From contig OY740765.1 in NCBI GenBank assembly GCA_963513935.1, forward strand, positions 144,153,618-144,217,617: a stretch of DNA of 64,000 bases. Reading direction: 5' to 3'. The position numbers were made by a program, and so were the translations under genes. The DNA comes from Aphrophora alni. Lineage: Eukaryota; Arthropoda; Insecta; Hemiptera; Aphrophoridae. The notes under the pieces were generated by a model, which worked only from the letters and a program-made list of their open reading frames with translations, was not told the origin of the DNA and ran no database searches. This document shows, one piece after another, positions 1 through 9,650 of this stretch (positions are counted from its first letter, which is position 1; each line of letters starts with the position of its first letter).

Positions 1-150
1 CTATTACTCCTAAAGGAATATGTTTATCAAACAATGATCAAGAATAAAAAAGTTTTAAAACTTTGTACAGAATCTGAAAATACCTTAAAAATACCCCCCC
101 CCCAATAAGAAATGAAAAGTAATTGAAAATGTAATTTTCAACCTCAACAT
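1..150 (+). repeat. Repeat family C, copy 1 (left-truncated)
   Basis: This stretch matches two other places in the window, about 2320-2690 and 14750-15060. Shared landmarks are a 'tatcaaacaat' segment, a 'gaataaaa' segment, a 'acacaatct'-like segment and an 'ataagaaatgaaaagt' segment. The copy is cut by the window edge. It has no coding potential. A run of C at about 97-106 is a local homopolymer. Confidence 0.6.
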
Positions 151-205
151 ATTTAAAAAAATATGACATTCGTACAGTTACGAATTCCAACACGGCAGTG
201 TCATT

Positions 206-583
206 GACACGAGCATAGCGAGTGAAAGCTTCTTCACATAAGTACAGTTTCTAGGCACACCAAATCCGTGACATGGACACGAGCACAGCGAGTGAAAGCT
301 TCTTCACATAAGTACAGTTTCGAGGCACACCAAGTCCGTGACATGGACACGAGCACAGCGAGTGAAAGCTTCTTTACATAAGTACAGTTTCGAGGCACAC
401 CAAGTCCGTGACACGGACACGAGCACAGCGAGTGAAAGCTTCTTCACATAAGTACAGTTTCTAGGCACACCAAGTCCGTGACACGGACACGAGCACAGCG
501 AGTGAAAGCTTCTTCACATAAGTACAGTTTCGAGGCACACCAAGTCCGTGACACGGACACGAGCACAGCGAGTGGAGGCTTCT
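206..583 (+). repeat. 70-bp tandem array derived from family A
   Basis: Five full units and one partial unit start at 206, 276, 346, 416, 486 and 556, giving an exact 70-bp spacing. Each begins GACACGAGCACAGCGAGTGA and continues through AGCTTCTTCACATAAGTACA to CACCAAGTCCGTGACA. Units differ at only a few bases, so the array is young or homogenised. The same module occurs once or twice in ordinary family A copies (for example near 16190 and 46430). The array therefore looks like a local expansion of an internal piece of that repeat. The flanks (150-205 and beyond 583) are also family A-like. Confidence 0.92.
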
Positions 584-739
584 AAATATAAACACTACCA
601 CGACGTCCGTTTCTATATTCCTCATAATTGACTCTACTGATTTCGTTTGAATTTTAATGAAATCTGAAGACTAATGTAAACCCGTGTGAAAATAGAAAGT
701 AATAAAATATTACAATTCAGTAATAATTGGTAAAACAAA

Positions 740-1420
740 AAAGTACGATCTACATTGAGGACGTGTCTATAGCACGAGTGCAGCAAGTTTAACCAATGTA
801 AACATTATTCAGTCCGATTTCATTTTACGTTTTTACTTTTTGATTGACAATTACCTAACTGACAGTTTTGACGATTAGATAATTAGTTTCTAATTGGTTT
901 GTAGGCAGATAAATGAGAAAGTTTGTGCAATGGTTTTGCTAAACAAAACCATGGCAAATCTTGAAACTACACCGATAATCTGAACAATTCATCGTTATGG
1001 AAAATTTTAAAAATATATATTCTACGACGTATAATGCGTTTGTAAGCCATTGAGTTTCACGTCATAACAAGACATAGGTTTTTTATAATTATTTTCTTGT
1101 TTTAAATGTCCATACGGAAATGAATAAATCACAGATTATTTTCCAAGGACAACTATTGTATTTAATGTATTGTATTCATATAGATTGGATTTACTAAGTT
1201 AGGTTAGGTTATTGTAGAAATAGCGCTTAAAAAAATAGTTTTGTTAATTGTTAGACAAACCGTTGTAAACATAGTATTGAATAAATGCTGATTATTCACA
1301 TTTCAATTTTGTTATCATTGAAAAGAAACAAAATAAATGGACGATATCGGCAACAAAAATTAAGTTAACACCATTAAATTTAGTATAGAGGACTATATAG
1401 TGTGCTCATATAAAACCCTA
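740..1420 (+). repeat. Repeat family D, forward arm of a ~700-bp inverted pair
   Basis: About 680 bases here reappear as their reverse complement at about 13860-14560 with only scattered mismatches. Landmarks are GCACGAGTGCAGCAAGTTTA, a near-palindrome AACAAAACCATGGC, and TAAGTTAGGTTAGGTTATTG. The right end runs into the 'cggcaacaaaaatt' part of family A. Family D thus seems to sit inside a family A copy, replacing the piece that normally carries the 'cttacgtacagacgac' motif. No open frame. Confidence 0.85.
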
Positions 1421-1964
1421 TTGTAATTCACGTAATTTTAATTAATAATTTCAAAATAGCAGCCATTACATTTTTTGTTTCATATTTCGTGTGTTATTAA
1501 ACTTATAACACAATACATATTTGCAGATTTCAATTTTGCATGTAATGATATCAACCTTACATCTCTACGATGGAAAAAAAAAAGCGAAGTCCTTATCAAA
1601 AATGTAATTAAAAACCTTGCCCTCACAAGGAAATGTGTTATTTATATTATCAAGATCCGGCAGGTGTCGAGACGAGCGTAGCGAATGGAGGTTCTTTTAC
1701 ATGTAGAGTTTCAAGGTCCCCCAAAGCTGAGACAATTTTGATATGAGCGAGTCTCCATCCTAACCTAACCTAAAGGGCCTCTTAGATGTGTATATATATG
1801 AAACAAACATATACACATCTACGATGCCCCTTAAGGCCTATAGACGTAAAGAATATAGTGAATACACAATTTCGAGAAGTTTAGAAAACGTATAATAGTT
1901 TTAAACAAACTTACCCTACTAGATCTACCAATACAATTTAACATTTCTTGCAAGGCCCAAGAAT
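1333..1964 (+). mobile_element. Family A element, copy at 1.3 kb
   Basis: This copy follows the family A order: 'ggcaacaaaaattaagtt', 'agtgtgctcatata', the 'aaaatagcagccatta' block, 'cttataacaca', 'gacgagcgtagcgaatgga', 'ttttaaacaaacttacccta' and 'caaggcccaaga'. At 1797-1828 it contains a short inverted repeat around 'gtgtatatatatgaaacaa'. Its end abuts the hAT-like MITE fragment starting at 1965. The 68-codon frame at 1475 is incidental. Confidence 0.8.
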
Positions 1965-2150
1965 AAGGTGACCATATTTTTCACAACGTAAATCGGAAAG
2001 GTCCTGAGAGACAACCGATTTTAAGGGGGGTGGGGTGGATTGTTGGAATGGATGGGATACATGTTGAGACTTTTTGTTAATTGTTAGACAAACCTTTGTA
2101 AACATGAACAGTGAATACATGATGATCATTGAAAAGAAACGAAATAGATG
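1965..2150. mobile_element. End of hAT-like MITE plus duplicated family D piece
   Basis: Bases 1965-2064 match the right end of the MITE at 13249-13715 in reverse complement, starting AAGGTGACCATA. Bases 2070-2150 then repeat a segment already present at about 1236-1345 (TTGTTAATTGTTAGACAAAC, then 'tcattgaaaagaaac'). The locus is therefore a rearranged version of the composite seen at 13.2-14.6 kb. The 74-codon minus-strand frame here ends in a cysteine/histidine-rich stretch, but no zinc-knuckle consensus is complete. Confidence 0.65.
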
Positions 2151-2319
2151 GTTCAAAAACATTGCGTTAATGTTTTCACAAACCCATTTACAAAACCTAA
2201 AATATTAGTTTTGTCGCTTTCTTCCGGTAAATGTCAAAACTTCAACAAGAACAGTTTACACAAAATTATTATTGGGTTTTATATCCATGCATTTTTTATG
2301 GAAAATCTGTTGGTACAGA

Positions 2320-2690
2320 GTTCTTGTTTTATTTGTTGTCCTATATTAGTATTTACACGTCCTAATCTATACCTACTTGCATTTTTATCTTAATTCAACA
2401 ATGAGAACTATGGAAAATCGCCTCTTGAAAATGCTTCAATCGTGGAATGTTCAAAACTTTAAACGCCTATTAGTCCTAAACGAGTAGGTTTTTCAAAAAA
2501 TAACCAAGAAAAAATGTGTTACTATTTTGTACACAACCCGAAAACACCGAATATAGGGGTTCTCGAAAGAAAATAAAAAGTTGGCAACCATATTGGAAAA
2601 TGGCGGCCATTTTTCACAGTTTGTAAAAGAGATTTTTACGCCATATCAAGAAGTAACAACAGTCCCCGATTTAAAGTTTTTCATAAATGA
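2320..2690 (+). repeat. Repeat family C, copy 2
   Basis: This is a direct-orientation match to 14750-15060. Shared stretches include 'agtatttacac', 'tttttatctt.attcaaca', 'ggaaaatc.cctct' and 'ataaaaagttggc'. It carries an extra 'aatggcggccattttt' block not seen in the copy at 14.75 kb but common in family A. Short frames at 2148, 2581 and 2697 overlap this and the following bases and resemble no protein I recognise. Confidence 0.7.
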
Positions 2691-2949
2691 ATCACGTTGG
2701 CCTATAAATTTGTCTCTTTTGATAACAGTACAACGTTGCATTGTGGGAGGACAAGTCATCGAGCGGAGAGAAAAAGCGAGAATAATTCATCTGTAGGATA
2801 TTCGCCGAAAAGAGGCAGGGCAGAACGCTACCGCTTTCCTAATAATCCCACTTCGCCCGTGTTTTCTAGTCAGCCATAATGAACGTCACAGTGGTCCATA
2901 TAAGTTATGTAAACAATAAATGTATAGTCTGTTTTAATAATGATGATGT

Positions 2950-3275
2950 TAGAGTAGTTTAGCAACGTAAGCATAATTTTGTATTAAATCCAGCTTAGAT
3001 TTCCTCAAGCTTAGTATTCAAGAATATATCAATAATTGCGATGTGTGTTTGCAAACGAAATATGAAAGAGTTCTGCCCGAGCGGTCAGACGTGCACGTCA
3101 ACGAGTGTATCTACATCATCTTGAGCCATAATACTCTCGTAACAAGCTCCATACGGAGTGAAACTTATGTTTGTGCTAGTGTTGTGTATTGGGTGTTAAT
3201 GTATTATAATTTCCTGATGATGGTCGAATTGACCGAAATCGCGATAGATAAATAAGGTAAGGCAATTTTTAAAAA
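2950..3275 (+). mobile_element. Possible 5' LTR remnant of the gypsy-like element
   Basis: The start (AGTAGTTTAGCAACGTAAGC, then a 'ccagcttag' block) resembles 5455-5510 (AATAGTTTAGCAATGTAAGC, then 'tctagcttag'). That second site lies just after the degraded third frame of the LTR element. Two similar terminal blocks flanking an integrase remnant fit the two LTRs of one element, with most of gag-pol deleted. Only about 60 bases align by eye. A hairpin-like 'ggtcgaattgacc' lies near 3222. The call is tentative. Confidence 0.3.
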
Positions 3276-3280
3276 TGGAT

Positions 3281-3808
3281 TATAATCTGTATACAGTAAC
3301 TTGGCGTCTGAACCCTTGGCTACCTGCGAGCGGCCAGAACCGTCGCTCCCTTCCTCACCCAGCTGTTTCAGTGATGAGTCACCTACTAGCGTTAACACTG
3401 TACTGTTTAACTTTTTTATGGGAGACACAATTTTAAATTTTTTTCAGCATAGTTAAAATGTTTAGGAAAATATATGCAAATTGATACCAAACACGACACT
3501 ATTCCGTTTGTAAAAGCCGCCAGTAGAAAGCTCTTTACACAGCTACTATTTGCATAATCACATACTTATTATTTACATGTTTACGTACTATTTACATACA
3601 TTTGTGTCGTGTTTGGTATAAATTTGCTTATATTTTCCGAAAAATTTTAACCATGCTGAAAAAAATTTAAAATTGTGTCTCCAATAAAAAAGTTCAACAG
3701 TGCAGTGTTAATGCTAGTAGGCGACTCATCACTGAAACAGCTGGGCGAGGAAGGGAGCGAGGGGGGACGGTCCGGGTCCAGACGCCAAGTTACTGTATAC
3801 AGATTATA
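3281..3808. mobile_element. 528-bp foldback MITE with ~240-bp inverted arms
   Basis: The left arm starts TATAATCTGTATACAGTAAC at 3281. The right arm ends with its exact reverse complement at 3808. The arms stay nearly identical for about 240 bases, including TTGGCGTCTG, 'cagctgtttcagtgatgagtc', and the 'taccaaacacgacac' inner end. Only a short spacer near 3500-3590 separates them. The GC-richer 'ggaccgtc/cgctcccttcctc' segment differs slightly between arms. There is no coding capacity, so it is non-autonomous. It sits between the LTR-like block and the integrase remnant, so it probably inserted into that older element. Confidence 0.93.
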
Positions 3809-3899
3809 GTTGACTACTTTATTAAATTTGATAATTCACTGATCCGTGAGCTAAAAATGTTATCTCAAGACCCACGGGAGCTTTATCAATAGACACAGT

Positions 3900-4560
3900 G
3901 ACACTTGATAAAACTAAGTTTCTAATACCATTGACACATTCTCGAGATTTGATTATCAGTCAGTAAACAAAAGATATTTGTGATAAACTTATCGCTGACT
4001 TTACCACATACAGAGTTCCAAAGACCATTACGTCAGACAACGGTACCGAATACAATAACCGCTTAGTAAGAGCTTCATAGAATTAGAATCCACTACATCG
4101 CACGCAACATCCTAAATCAAATGGATTATGTGAAAGAGTTATGGATAATCCCACGATTATTGAAGACATTCGTCTTTAAACAATCAGACGAAATTTAAAA
4201 ATGAGACAATTGCTAAAAAGTTAAGTACCCTGTCATTGATCTTATATGATCATATTAATAATAGTTTAATTTTAGAGATAAGATTACTAATGATTATGTA
4301 AATTCAGAGAGGGAAATTGCAAAAACAAAGATGTTATTCAACAGAAAAGAAACCTAAATAGAGAATCGCTGCCGGAAATTCCACGAGAGGTATATGTTAA
4401 AACTGTTCAAAAATAAAGCAAAACTAAGAATAAATACAATAAAGAAGAAATTAGTTCTGTAAATTTGGAAAGAAAAACTGCAAAAATCAAATCTAAGCAT
4501 CATAATACGAAAGAAAAAAAATTCAATTGTCAAATATTAAACGACCAAGGAAGAAAATTC
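3900..4560 (+). pseudogene. Ty3/gypsy-like integrase remnant
   Basis: The conceptual translation contains integrase core signatures: SDNGTEYNN at 4033-4059 (the second catalytic aspartate region) and PKSNGLCER at about 4110-4136 (around the catalytic glutamate). A lysine-rich C-terminal tail follows at about 4380-4550. Several stops and frameshifts break it, for example a TAG about 7 codons after the first motif. Upstream protease, reverse transcriptase and RNase H are absent. The family copies retroelement cDNA into host chromosomes, and this copy is dead. The MITE at 3281-3808 separates it from the putative 5' LTR. Confidence 0.8.
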
Positions 4561-5450
4561 CTAATCCTAATCCAAATGTAATTCCATACCTTTAACTTGT
4601 GTTCCAGGTACCTCACATACTACATTATAATAGCAGTGAGAGGAATTGAGATAAGGAATATCTGAAAGAACATAGGAGTGATTCCAATAAAATCAAGCCA
4701 AATTTAAAACTTCATATCATACATTTGTTCATAATTACATCACACAGGAATTATTTCAAGAAATTAGTAAAATAAAATTGTACTATAAAGATATACTACC
4801 CGTATAGCCTAAGTTAGAGAATATTTGGGAATTAGAATAAGTATTAGAAGTAAATTGTAAAATTGATTCTAATGAAATAATGTATTTTATTAATTTCCTA
4901 TTGTGGACCCTGTAAAATATATACTGTATATATTTGATTCTGTCCCAACATTGTATGAATCAAATTACATCACCATGATTTCAACTGTAAGATATGTTCT
5001 AGTTTATAAGTCCATGTCTAATGTAATAGTATTAGGAGGAAAAGTCTATTAGCAGGATTCACAATGCTCATATCTGTTCATGCACACACATTGCTCAACA
5101 GGACATTAAATGTGAGAACTCAGGTTTAAACTCAGATACAGTCAGTGAAAGCAAATATGTACATTTAGGAATTAAGGACAATATAATTAACTGGATTCCA
5201 GAATTAGAACAATATTTAGTAATATTTCCTAATAGACAAATTTTGAAAATTGTCAGTAATAAAGAAACTAGTGAAATGTCTCTACATGGCATATATCTAT
5301 TGGAAGTAAATGATAATGAAATTCCAACATATAATGATCAGATACTTCTGCATTTAACCAATATTAATTAACACAGGACATCATAAGATTTTGGATGCCA
5401 CCAATTTTAAATTAACTCTAGATAATAACCAGAATTTGCAAAGATTAGAT
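4561..5450 (+). pseudogene. Degraded third-frame region of the LTR element
   Basis: Downstream of the integrase lies an open, but repeatedly interrupted, frame. The longest stretch is at about 5050-5370. It holds several cysteines and a pattern suggestive of the envelope-like third frame of insect errantiviruses. It ends close to a block resembling the start of an LTR, which is where such a frame ends in those elements. The similarity is by pattern only, and several stops and frameshifts are present. The minus-strand 65-codon frame at 5095-5292 is a shadow. Confidence 0.4.
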
Positions 5451-5645
5451 TTAGAATAGTTTAGCAATGTAAGCAAATTGTATTGCAATCTAGCTTAGCG
5501 TATGATCCTCAGTTCCTATTCAACCATCACTGAAGAAAGGTCTACATACAAGTTAAGGAATATAACTTTATGAAATATTTATTATAATATTTAAAGGAAA
5601 TTTATTTGTTATAATAAATAAAAGGTATTTTAAAATTATAAAAAG
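5450..5645 (+). mobile_element. Possible 3' LTR remnant
   Basis: Its first ~60 bases resemble 2950-3010. It follows the degraded third frame directly and ends in an AT-rich tract with 'aataaataaaagg', which could supply a polyadenylation signal. No terminal dinucleotides or target duplication could be paired with confidence. Confidence 0.3.
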
Positions 5646-5959
5646 TTTTTTTTTAAACCCAACGTGACCAACCGGACACGTAACTTATATAAACAGGTCC
5701 TCCACTTTAAAAAAACTGGTTAGGCGTAAATTGTTAACTCACTGAAAACCAGTTTTAATGACGACGGAATAGGCCAAATTTTAATGTGTTTTGCCAATTT
5801 ACTCGCAAACCGTAATTTACTTAATGTCGCACGATGTTTCCAATTCGAAATGCTTTTAAATGAGAAAACAAATTCTTGGGTTGTGTATCTTCACACACCG
5901 CAATAGTTTAACGCTTGAAATCCGCCTTTGTGTTATTAGACACAGCTCATATGTCATAG

Positions 5960-6140
5960 TATAGGGTCATTTTGACGATCGTAAAAATTTCAACTTTTGT
6001 TTCTTGATTCAACAAATAGAAAAAAGTTATATTTGACATGCCGCTCGTCTGTACGTAAGCATATCGGCAACAAAAATTAAGTTAACAACATTAAATTTGG
6101 TATAGAGGACTATACAGTATGCTCATATTTTTAGATTTTT
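5960..6140 (+). mobile_element. Family A fragment
   Basis: This piece carries the family A landmarks 'gacgatcgtaaaaatttc', 'cgtctgtacgtaagcatat', 'cggcaacaaaaattaagtt' and 'ggactatacagtatgctcat'. It is cut on both sides. Bases 5646-5959 between it and the LTR-like block hold nothing recognisable. Confidence 0.75.
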
Positions 6141-6282
6141 AGGTTTATCAGCTTCCATAATAAAATTCAAATAATCAAAAACTATTTCATGTTAGGCCTA
6201 ACCTAGACTATTGTTAGGAATAAGTTAATATTAGGATAATATTAAGGCTATATTAGGAAGAACACATATTCACAAAGCTCAG

Positions 6283-6481
6283 AATGACCCAACTATTGTG
6301 AAACAATTAAAAAAATGTTGAAATGCTTGACTTGCATCCCAGCTAGGTTAGCAGGTAGAACAAAAGGTATAAGTGGTCAGCATGATTTGGAGAGGTCTCT
6401 TGTCTTTTTGGAGCTTGGAAGATACACGGCTGTGTTGCTAGCCGTGGTGGAAGATGGCCCAGGAAATCTACTCAACAAACC
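6283..6481 (+). CDS. Candidate host exon, unrecognised protein
   Basis: An open frame runs from a TAG near 6233 to TAA at 6483. Within it, 6283-6481 has codon-like composition and is clearly GC-richer than its surroundings. The conceptual peptide includes GISGQHDLERSLVFLELGRY followed by a short hydrophobic AVLLAVV stretch. A possible acceptor (…AAGCTCAG) ends at 6282 and a possible donor GTAAGC begins at 6482, giving a 199-bp exon starting in frame. If it is not spliced, an ATG at 6315 gives a 56-residue frame. I do not recognise the family. It matches none of the repeats in this window. It could instead be an unknown transposon fragment or chance. Confidence 0.35.
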
Positions 6482-6619
6482 GTAAGCAAGCATTTCTATA
6501 CATAAAGTCACCAGTTAGAAGACTTGTAATTTCTTTCATTTAAAATATAACAATAGTTGGAATACTTCTGGGTTTTGAATAAATAATATTGTTTTGTTTT
6601 ATTGTTAAATTGAATTCCT

Positions 6620-6730
6620 ATTTTTGTATTAAAGTATTGTATTAAAGTTTTGTGTTAAAGTTTTGTATCAAAGTTTTGTATTTAAAAATATTGTATTAAA
6701 GTTAAATATTAAAGTATTGTATTAAAGTGT
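6620..6730 (+). repeat. 13-bp degenerate tandem repeat
   Basis: Units close to TATTAAAGTTTTG repeat about eight times, with one interruption near 6677-6710. The array is short, AT-rich and non-coding. It lies just downstream of the candidate exon. Confidence 0.75.
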
Positions 6731-7702
6731 CAGGGAAATAGACATAAGTTTCATGTCAAAGATAAGAGTTAATAAAATATTGAACCACTGATCTTGTAAT
6801 TAATTAATAAAAGGAACCCAGGCATATTTTGATAGCCGTTCATAGCACTATAATATAAATAAAATCAGTATTCGAAACAAAGTTTTCGCTTAAATTGTAA
6901 CAGATAAAACAGCTTATTAGATTCACCAGTTTCAATAATTCTAGAAAATTTTTTGGTTAGCTCAAGCCTGGACTAATATGAATAGTTTCATAAAGTAAAA
7001 CTAATATCTATTTTATTTGATTCTACGAAGGAATCGAGCCTAGAGGCAGCATGACGTGCGATCATATGACACTGGAAAACCAAATAATTAATAACAAAGA
7101 CAGTTGTTGATGAGCAAAACCAGATCACAAAGATTCCTTTGAAATGGAGTATAAATTATATTGCCAAGATCACAAATTTATTTAGATATGTAATTAGCAA
7201 GTTCTTGAATTAAAATTATATCTGTTTAGCATTTCAGCAAAATTTCCATTGATTAGGAAGCCTTGTTAAAAAATAGATCGGAAAAATTAGTTCCATGCAT
7301 ACATTAAACACGAACTTTCATTAAACAGCAGACTTTGATTTAATATAAATATAATGTATATATTTTACTCATACAACAATATTTACTAACGATTAGGCTA
7401 TGTGTTGTGAAATTAATGATCAATCAATAAAGTATTCCGTAATTTAATTAATCCAAGTAATCGAGACAGTTATTTAAGTTGAAAGTTACCATCTTATAAT
7501 TGAAACAATTCAAATTCAAAGGTTGGCCACTCTGCACCCGTGAAAAACCTTTACCAAAACAACGGGAACCGAGTTATTAAGCCTGTGCCGGAGCCTGTAT
7601 CAGGTATTAAAAGTTAAATTTTAAAATGAAAATAATTCTATTTTACCATTTATTGTTATATTGCATATGCGAGCATGGCGTCACAGGTTGACTAATATAT
7701 TA
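6731..7702. other. No recognisable feature
   Basis: This is AT-rich sequence with no frame, repeat or structural signal that I can name. A slightly GC-richer patch near 7025-7080 (GGAATCGAGCCTAGAGGCAG) shows no tRNA-like or coding structure. Confidence 0.5.
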
Positions 7703-7827
7703 GGGAAAACAAGAATTCCCCGAACCAAAGCAAGATTATAATAAATCTCTAAACCGCCGAGGATGACTTACTATATCATAAGTAAATTATAATAAACATA
7801 CAATGGTTTGGGGAATCCTTGTTTCCT
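7703..7827. repeat. ~125-bp hairpin (small inverted repeat)
   Basis: GGGAAAACAAGAATTCCCCG with AACCA (7703-7727) pairs with TGGTTTGGGGAATCCTTGTT at 7804-7827. An inner 'attataataaa' pair extends it. The loop holds 'ccgccgaggatgac'. It may be a tiny MITE or decayed transposon ends. No target duplication was resolved. Confidence 0.7.
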
Positions 7828-7932
7828 TTATTCTGAATATCGTCACCGTGTGCACCTTGGACATTTGAAATATGGCATACATTGAGGACACGTTTTGGCA
7901 CAAGCGAACCAAGTATAAGCTTTATTTAAATA

Positions 7933-9650
7933 CAGGATGTTTCAGAACTCTTGTGGAAGATTTTAGGGGATTGTTCCTGGAGTTGAAGTAAACATAGAAC
8001 GAGCAATCATTTGTTCGAAATGCTTAGTCTTCTGTCTGTAGTTTTGTGTTTTGTATAAAAACAATATATTTTTGGAATTAAATTAGATATCGAGTCCAAA
8101 TTTGGTGACATATTTTTAATGATCAATCTACTAAAAATTACAACTTTGCTTTGTATTTGTTCAAAATGGCAGCTGTTTAAATTTTTTTTACGTAGAATAT
8201 CTTAAAAACCATTAAATGTTTATAAAAAATTACAAGAAACATAAAAGTTTACGTTTTAAACGACAAACAAAATGGTTATTTTTATCTTCACTGTAGTTTA
8301 AAGGATAAACGACTTATTGTCAAAAAAGCTAAAACATAATTTGTTGCTAATTGTCTGCAATACCCAAAATTATTGTAAAACCAAAGTATTTTTGAATTAT
8401 GATGTTTTTAAATAGTAATAATAAAATCAATTGATTAGTTTATAATATGTTATTGTCAAAGCTGTTCATTTGCCTTGTAGTTTGCATTGTAATTTACAAC
8501 AAGCTGTTTATTGAGATAAACCAGAGTTACCGCTTTACATTGAGGTAGAAAATAATAAATACAATAAAAATAATAATAACATAAGAATACATAGTTAAAA
8601 CACTTTTCAACAAAAATTACAAAGCTTGACTGCTTATAACAATTGTTCGAAATAGCGCCCTCCAGCCATATTACATGACCTGGACCTTTGAATCAGACTC
8701 TCTCGCTATTGCAAATACATTGATGCCTCATCTTGTAAGCTGCAGCAGCGCCAGCTATTCTAGGAACGAGGTCGCCCTCTTCGTCTACAGGCGTGCTGTA
8801 GACTAATTCTTTAATCCTAGTCCAAAAGAAAAAGTCCAAAGGGTTGAGATCTTGGGGGAGAGGATGCCGTAAGACGACGGGTCCACCACGCTGGTCATAA
8901 ACAGCATTCAAGTGATCCCTTACAATACTTTCAAAATTAGCTGGGGCACTATCATCCTGGTTAGATCCGGTTTATAAATGGTAGTTAGCTCTGCTCAAAG
9001 TGTTTCGGTAGAATGTCTTTCAAGAAAACAAGATAAGATTGAGGCGATTTGGCAGAATATAAGGCCCAGTTAGTTGGTTACTGAGGATGCCAGTCCAAGC
9101 ATTGACAGCAAATTTACGAAATTAGGGTCAAGAATAGATTTTATTATTACAATTAAAAAACATCATAATTAAAAAATATTTTGGTTTTAAGGTAATTTTG
9201 GTTATTGTAGACAGATATTATGTTTTCAGTTTTTTGACAATACCTCTGTTATTCTTTGAGCTACAGTAAAAATAAAAAAAAAATAAATAAATAAAAAAAA
9301 ATTTTTTTGTTATTCAAAAGGGATACTTTTTTATCTCTTATATTTTCTTACAAATTTAACTTTCTTTGAGATAGCCTGCTCGACGTTAAAAATTTTAAAC
9401 AACCTCCATTAGAAAAAAAACAAGGACGTGTTTACATTGATAAAATGACACATACAAAATATGTATACAAAATTTAGACTTGCCATCTAATTTATTTTTA
9501 AAAATATAATGTTTTTGTATTTCTAAAAAAAACAAAGCACAAAATGGCAGACGGATGACAACTAAGCTTTAATACAAATGAATGCTTGTGTTTACTTCAA
9601 TCGCAGGAACAATCTCCTAAAATATCCGACAAGAATTCTGAAACGTTCTG
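7933..9650 (-). mobile_element. Tc1/mariner-like TIR transposon, 1718 bp
   Basis: The left end CAGGATGTTTCAGAACTCTT and the right end AAGAATTCTGAAACGTTCTG are inverted repeats. They stay similar for over 110 bases inward, through 'aggggattgttcctg' and 'gaagtaaaca' to a 'ggcag' block. TA flanks both ends (7931-7932 and 9651-9652), as expected for this superfamily. A transposase remnant lies on the minus strand at 8640-9120. The remaining interior is non-coding. A ~730-bp relative of its left subterminal region recurs at 44570-45300. Confidence 0.88.
8640..9120 (-). pseudogene. DDE_3-type transposase, C-terminal remnant
   Basis: The longest frame is 8693-8911. It contains RGGPVVL, then LNPLDFFFWTRIKELVYSTP and a DLVPRIAGAAAA helix. 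This is the block around the last catalytic acidic residue and the C terminus of insect mariner/IS630-type transposases. Upstream on the same strand (to about 9120) come fragments resembling the preceding 'leader' of the catalytic domain, in different frames with stops. Downstream (8693-8640) weak C-terminal similarity continues in another frame. The first two catalytic aspartates are not seen. The copy is dead. Confidence 0.85.

Noticed and set aside
206..583. CRISPR-like array
   Set aside because: Units are contiguous 70-bp near-identical tandem copies with no unique spacers, in a eukaryotic transposon context. The same holds for the 134-bp array at 29490.
1198..1215. Telomeric TTAGG repeat ('gttaggttaggtta')
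   Set aside because: Only two to three units, inside family D, also found inverted in the other copy. Not a telomere.
1938..2162. Gag-type zinc knuckle in a 74-codon minus frame (CEKYGHLILGPCKKC)
   Set aside because: The CX2CX4HX4C spacing is not met, and the second copy of the same DNA at 13.6-13.7 kb has no matching open frame. The sequence belongs to a MITE end.
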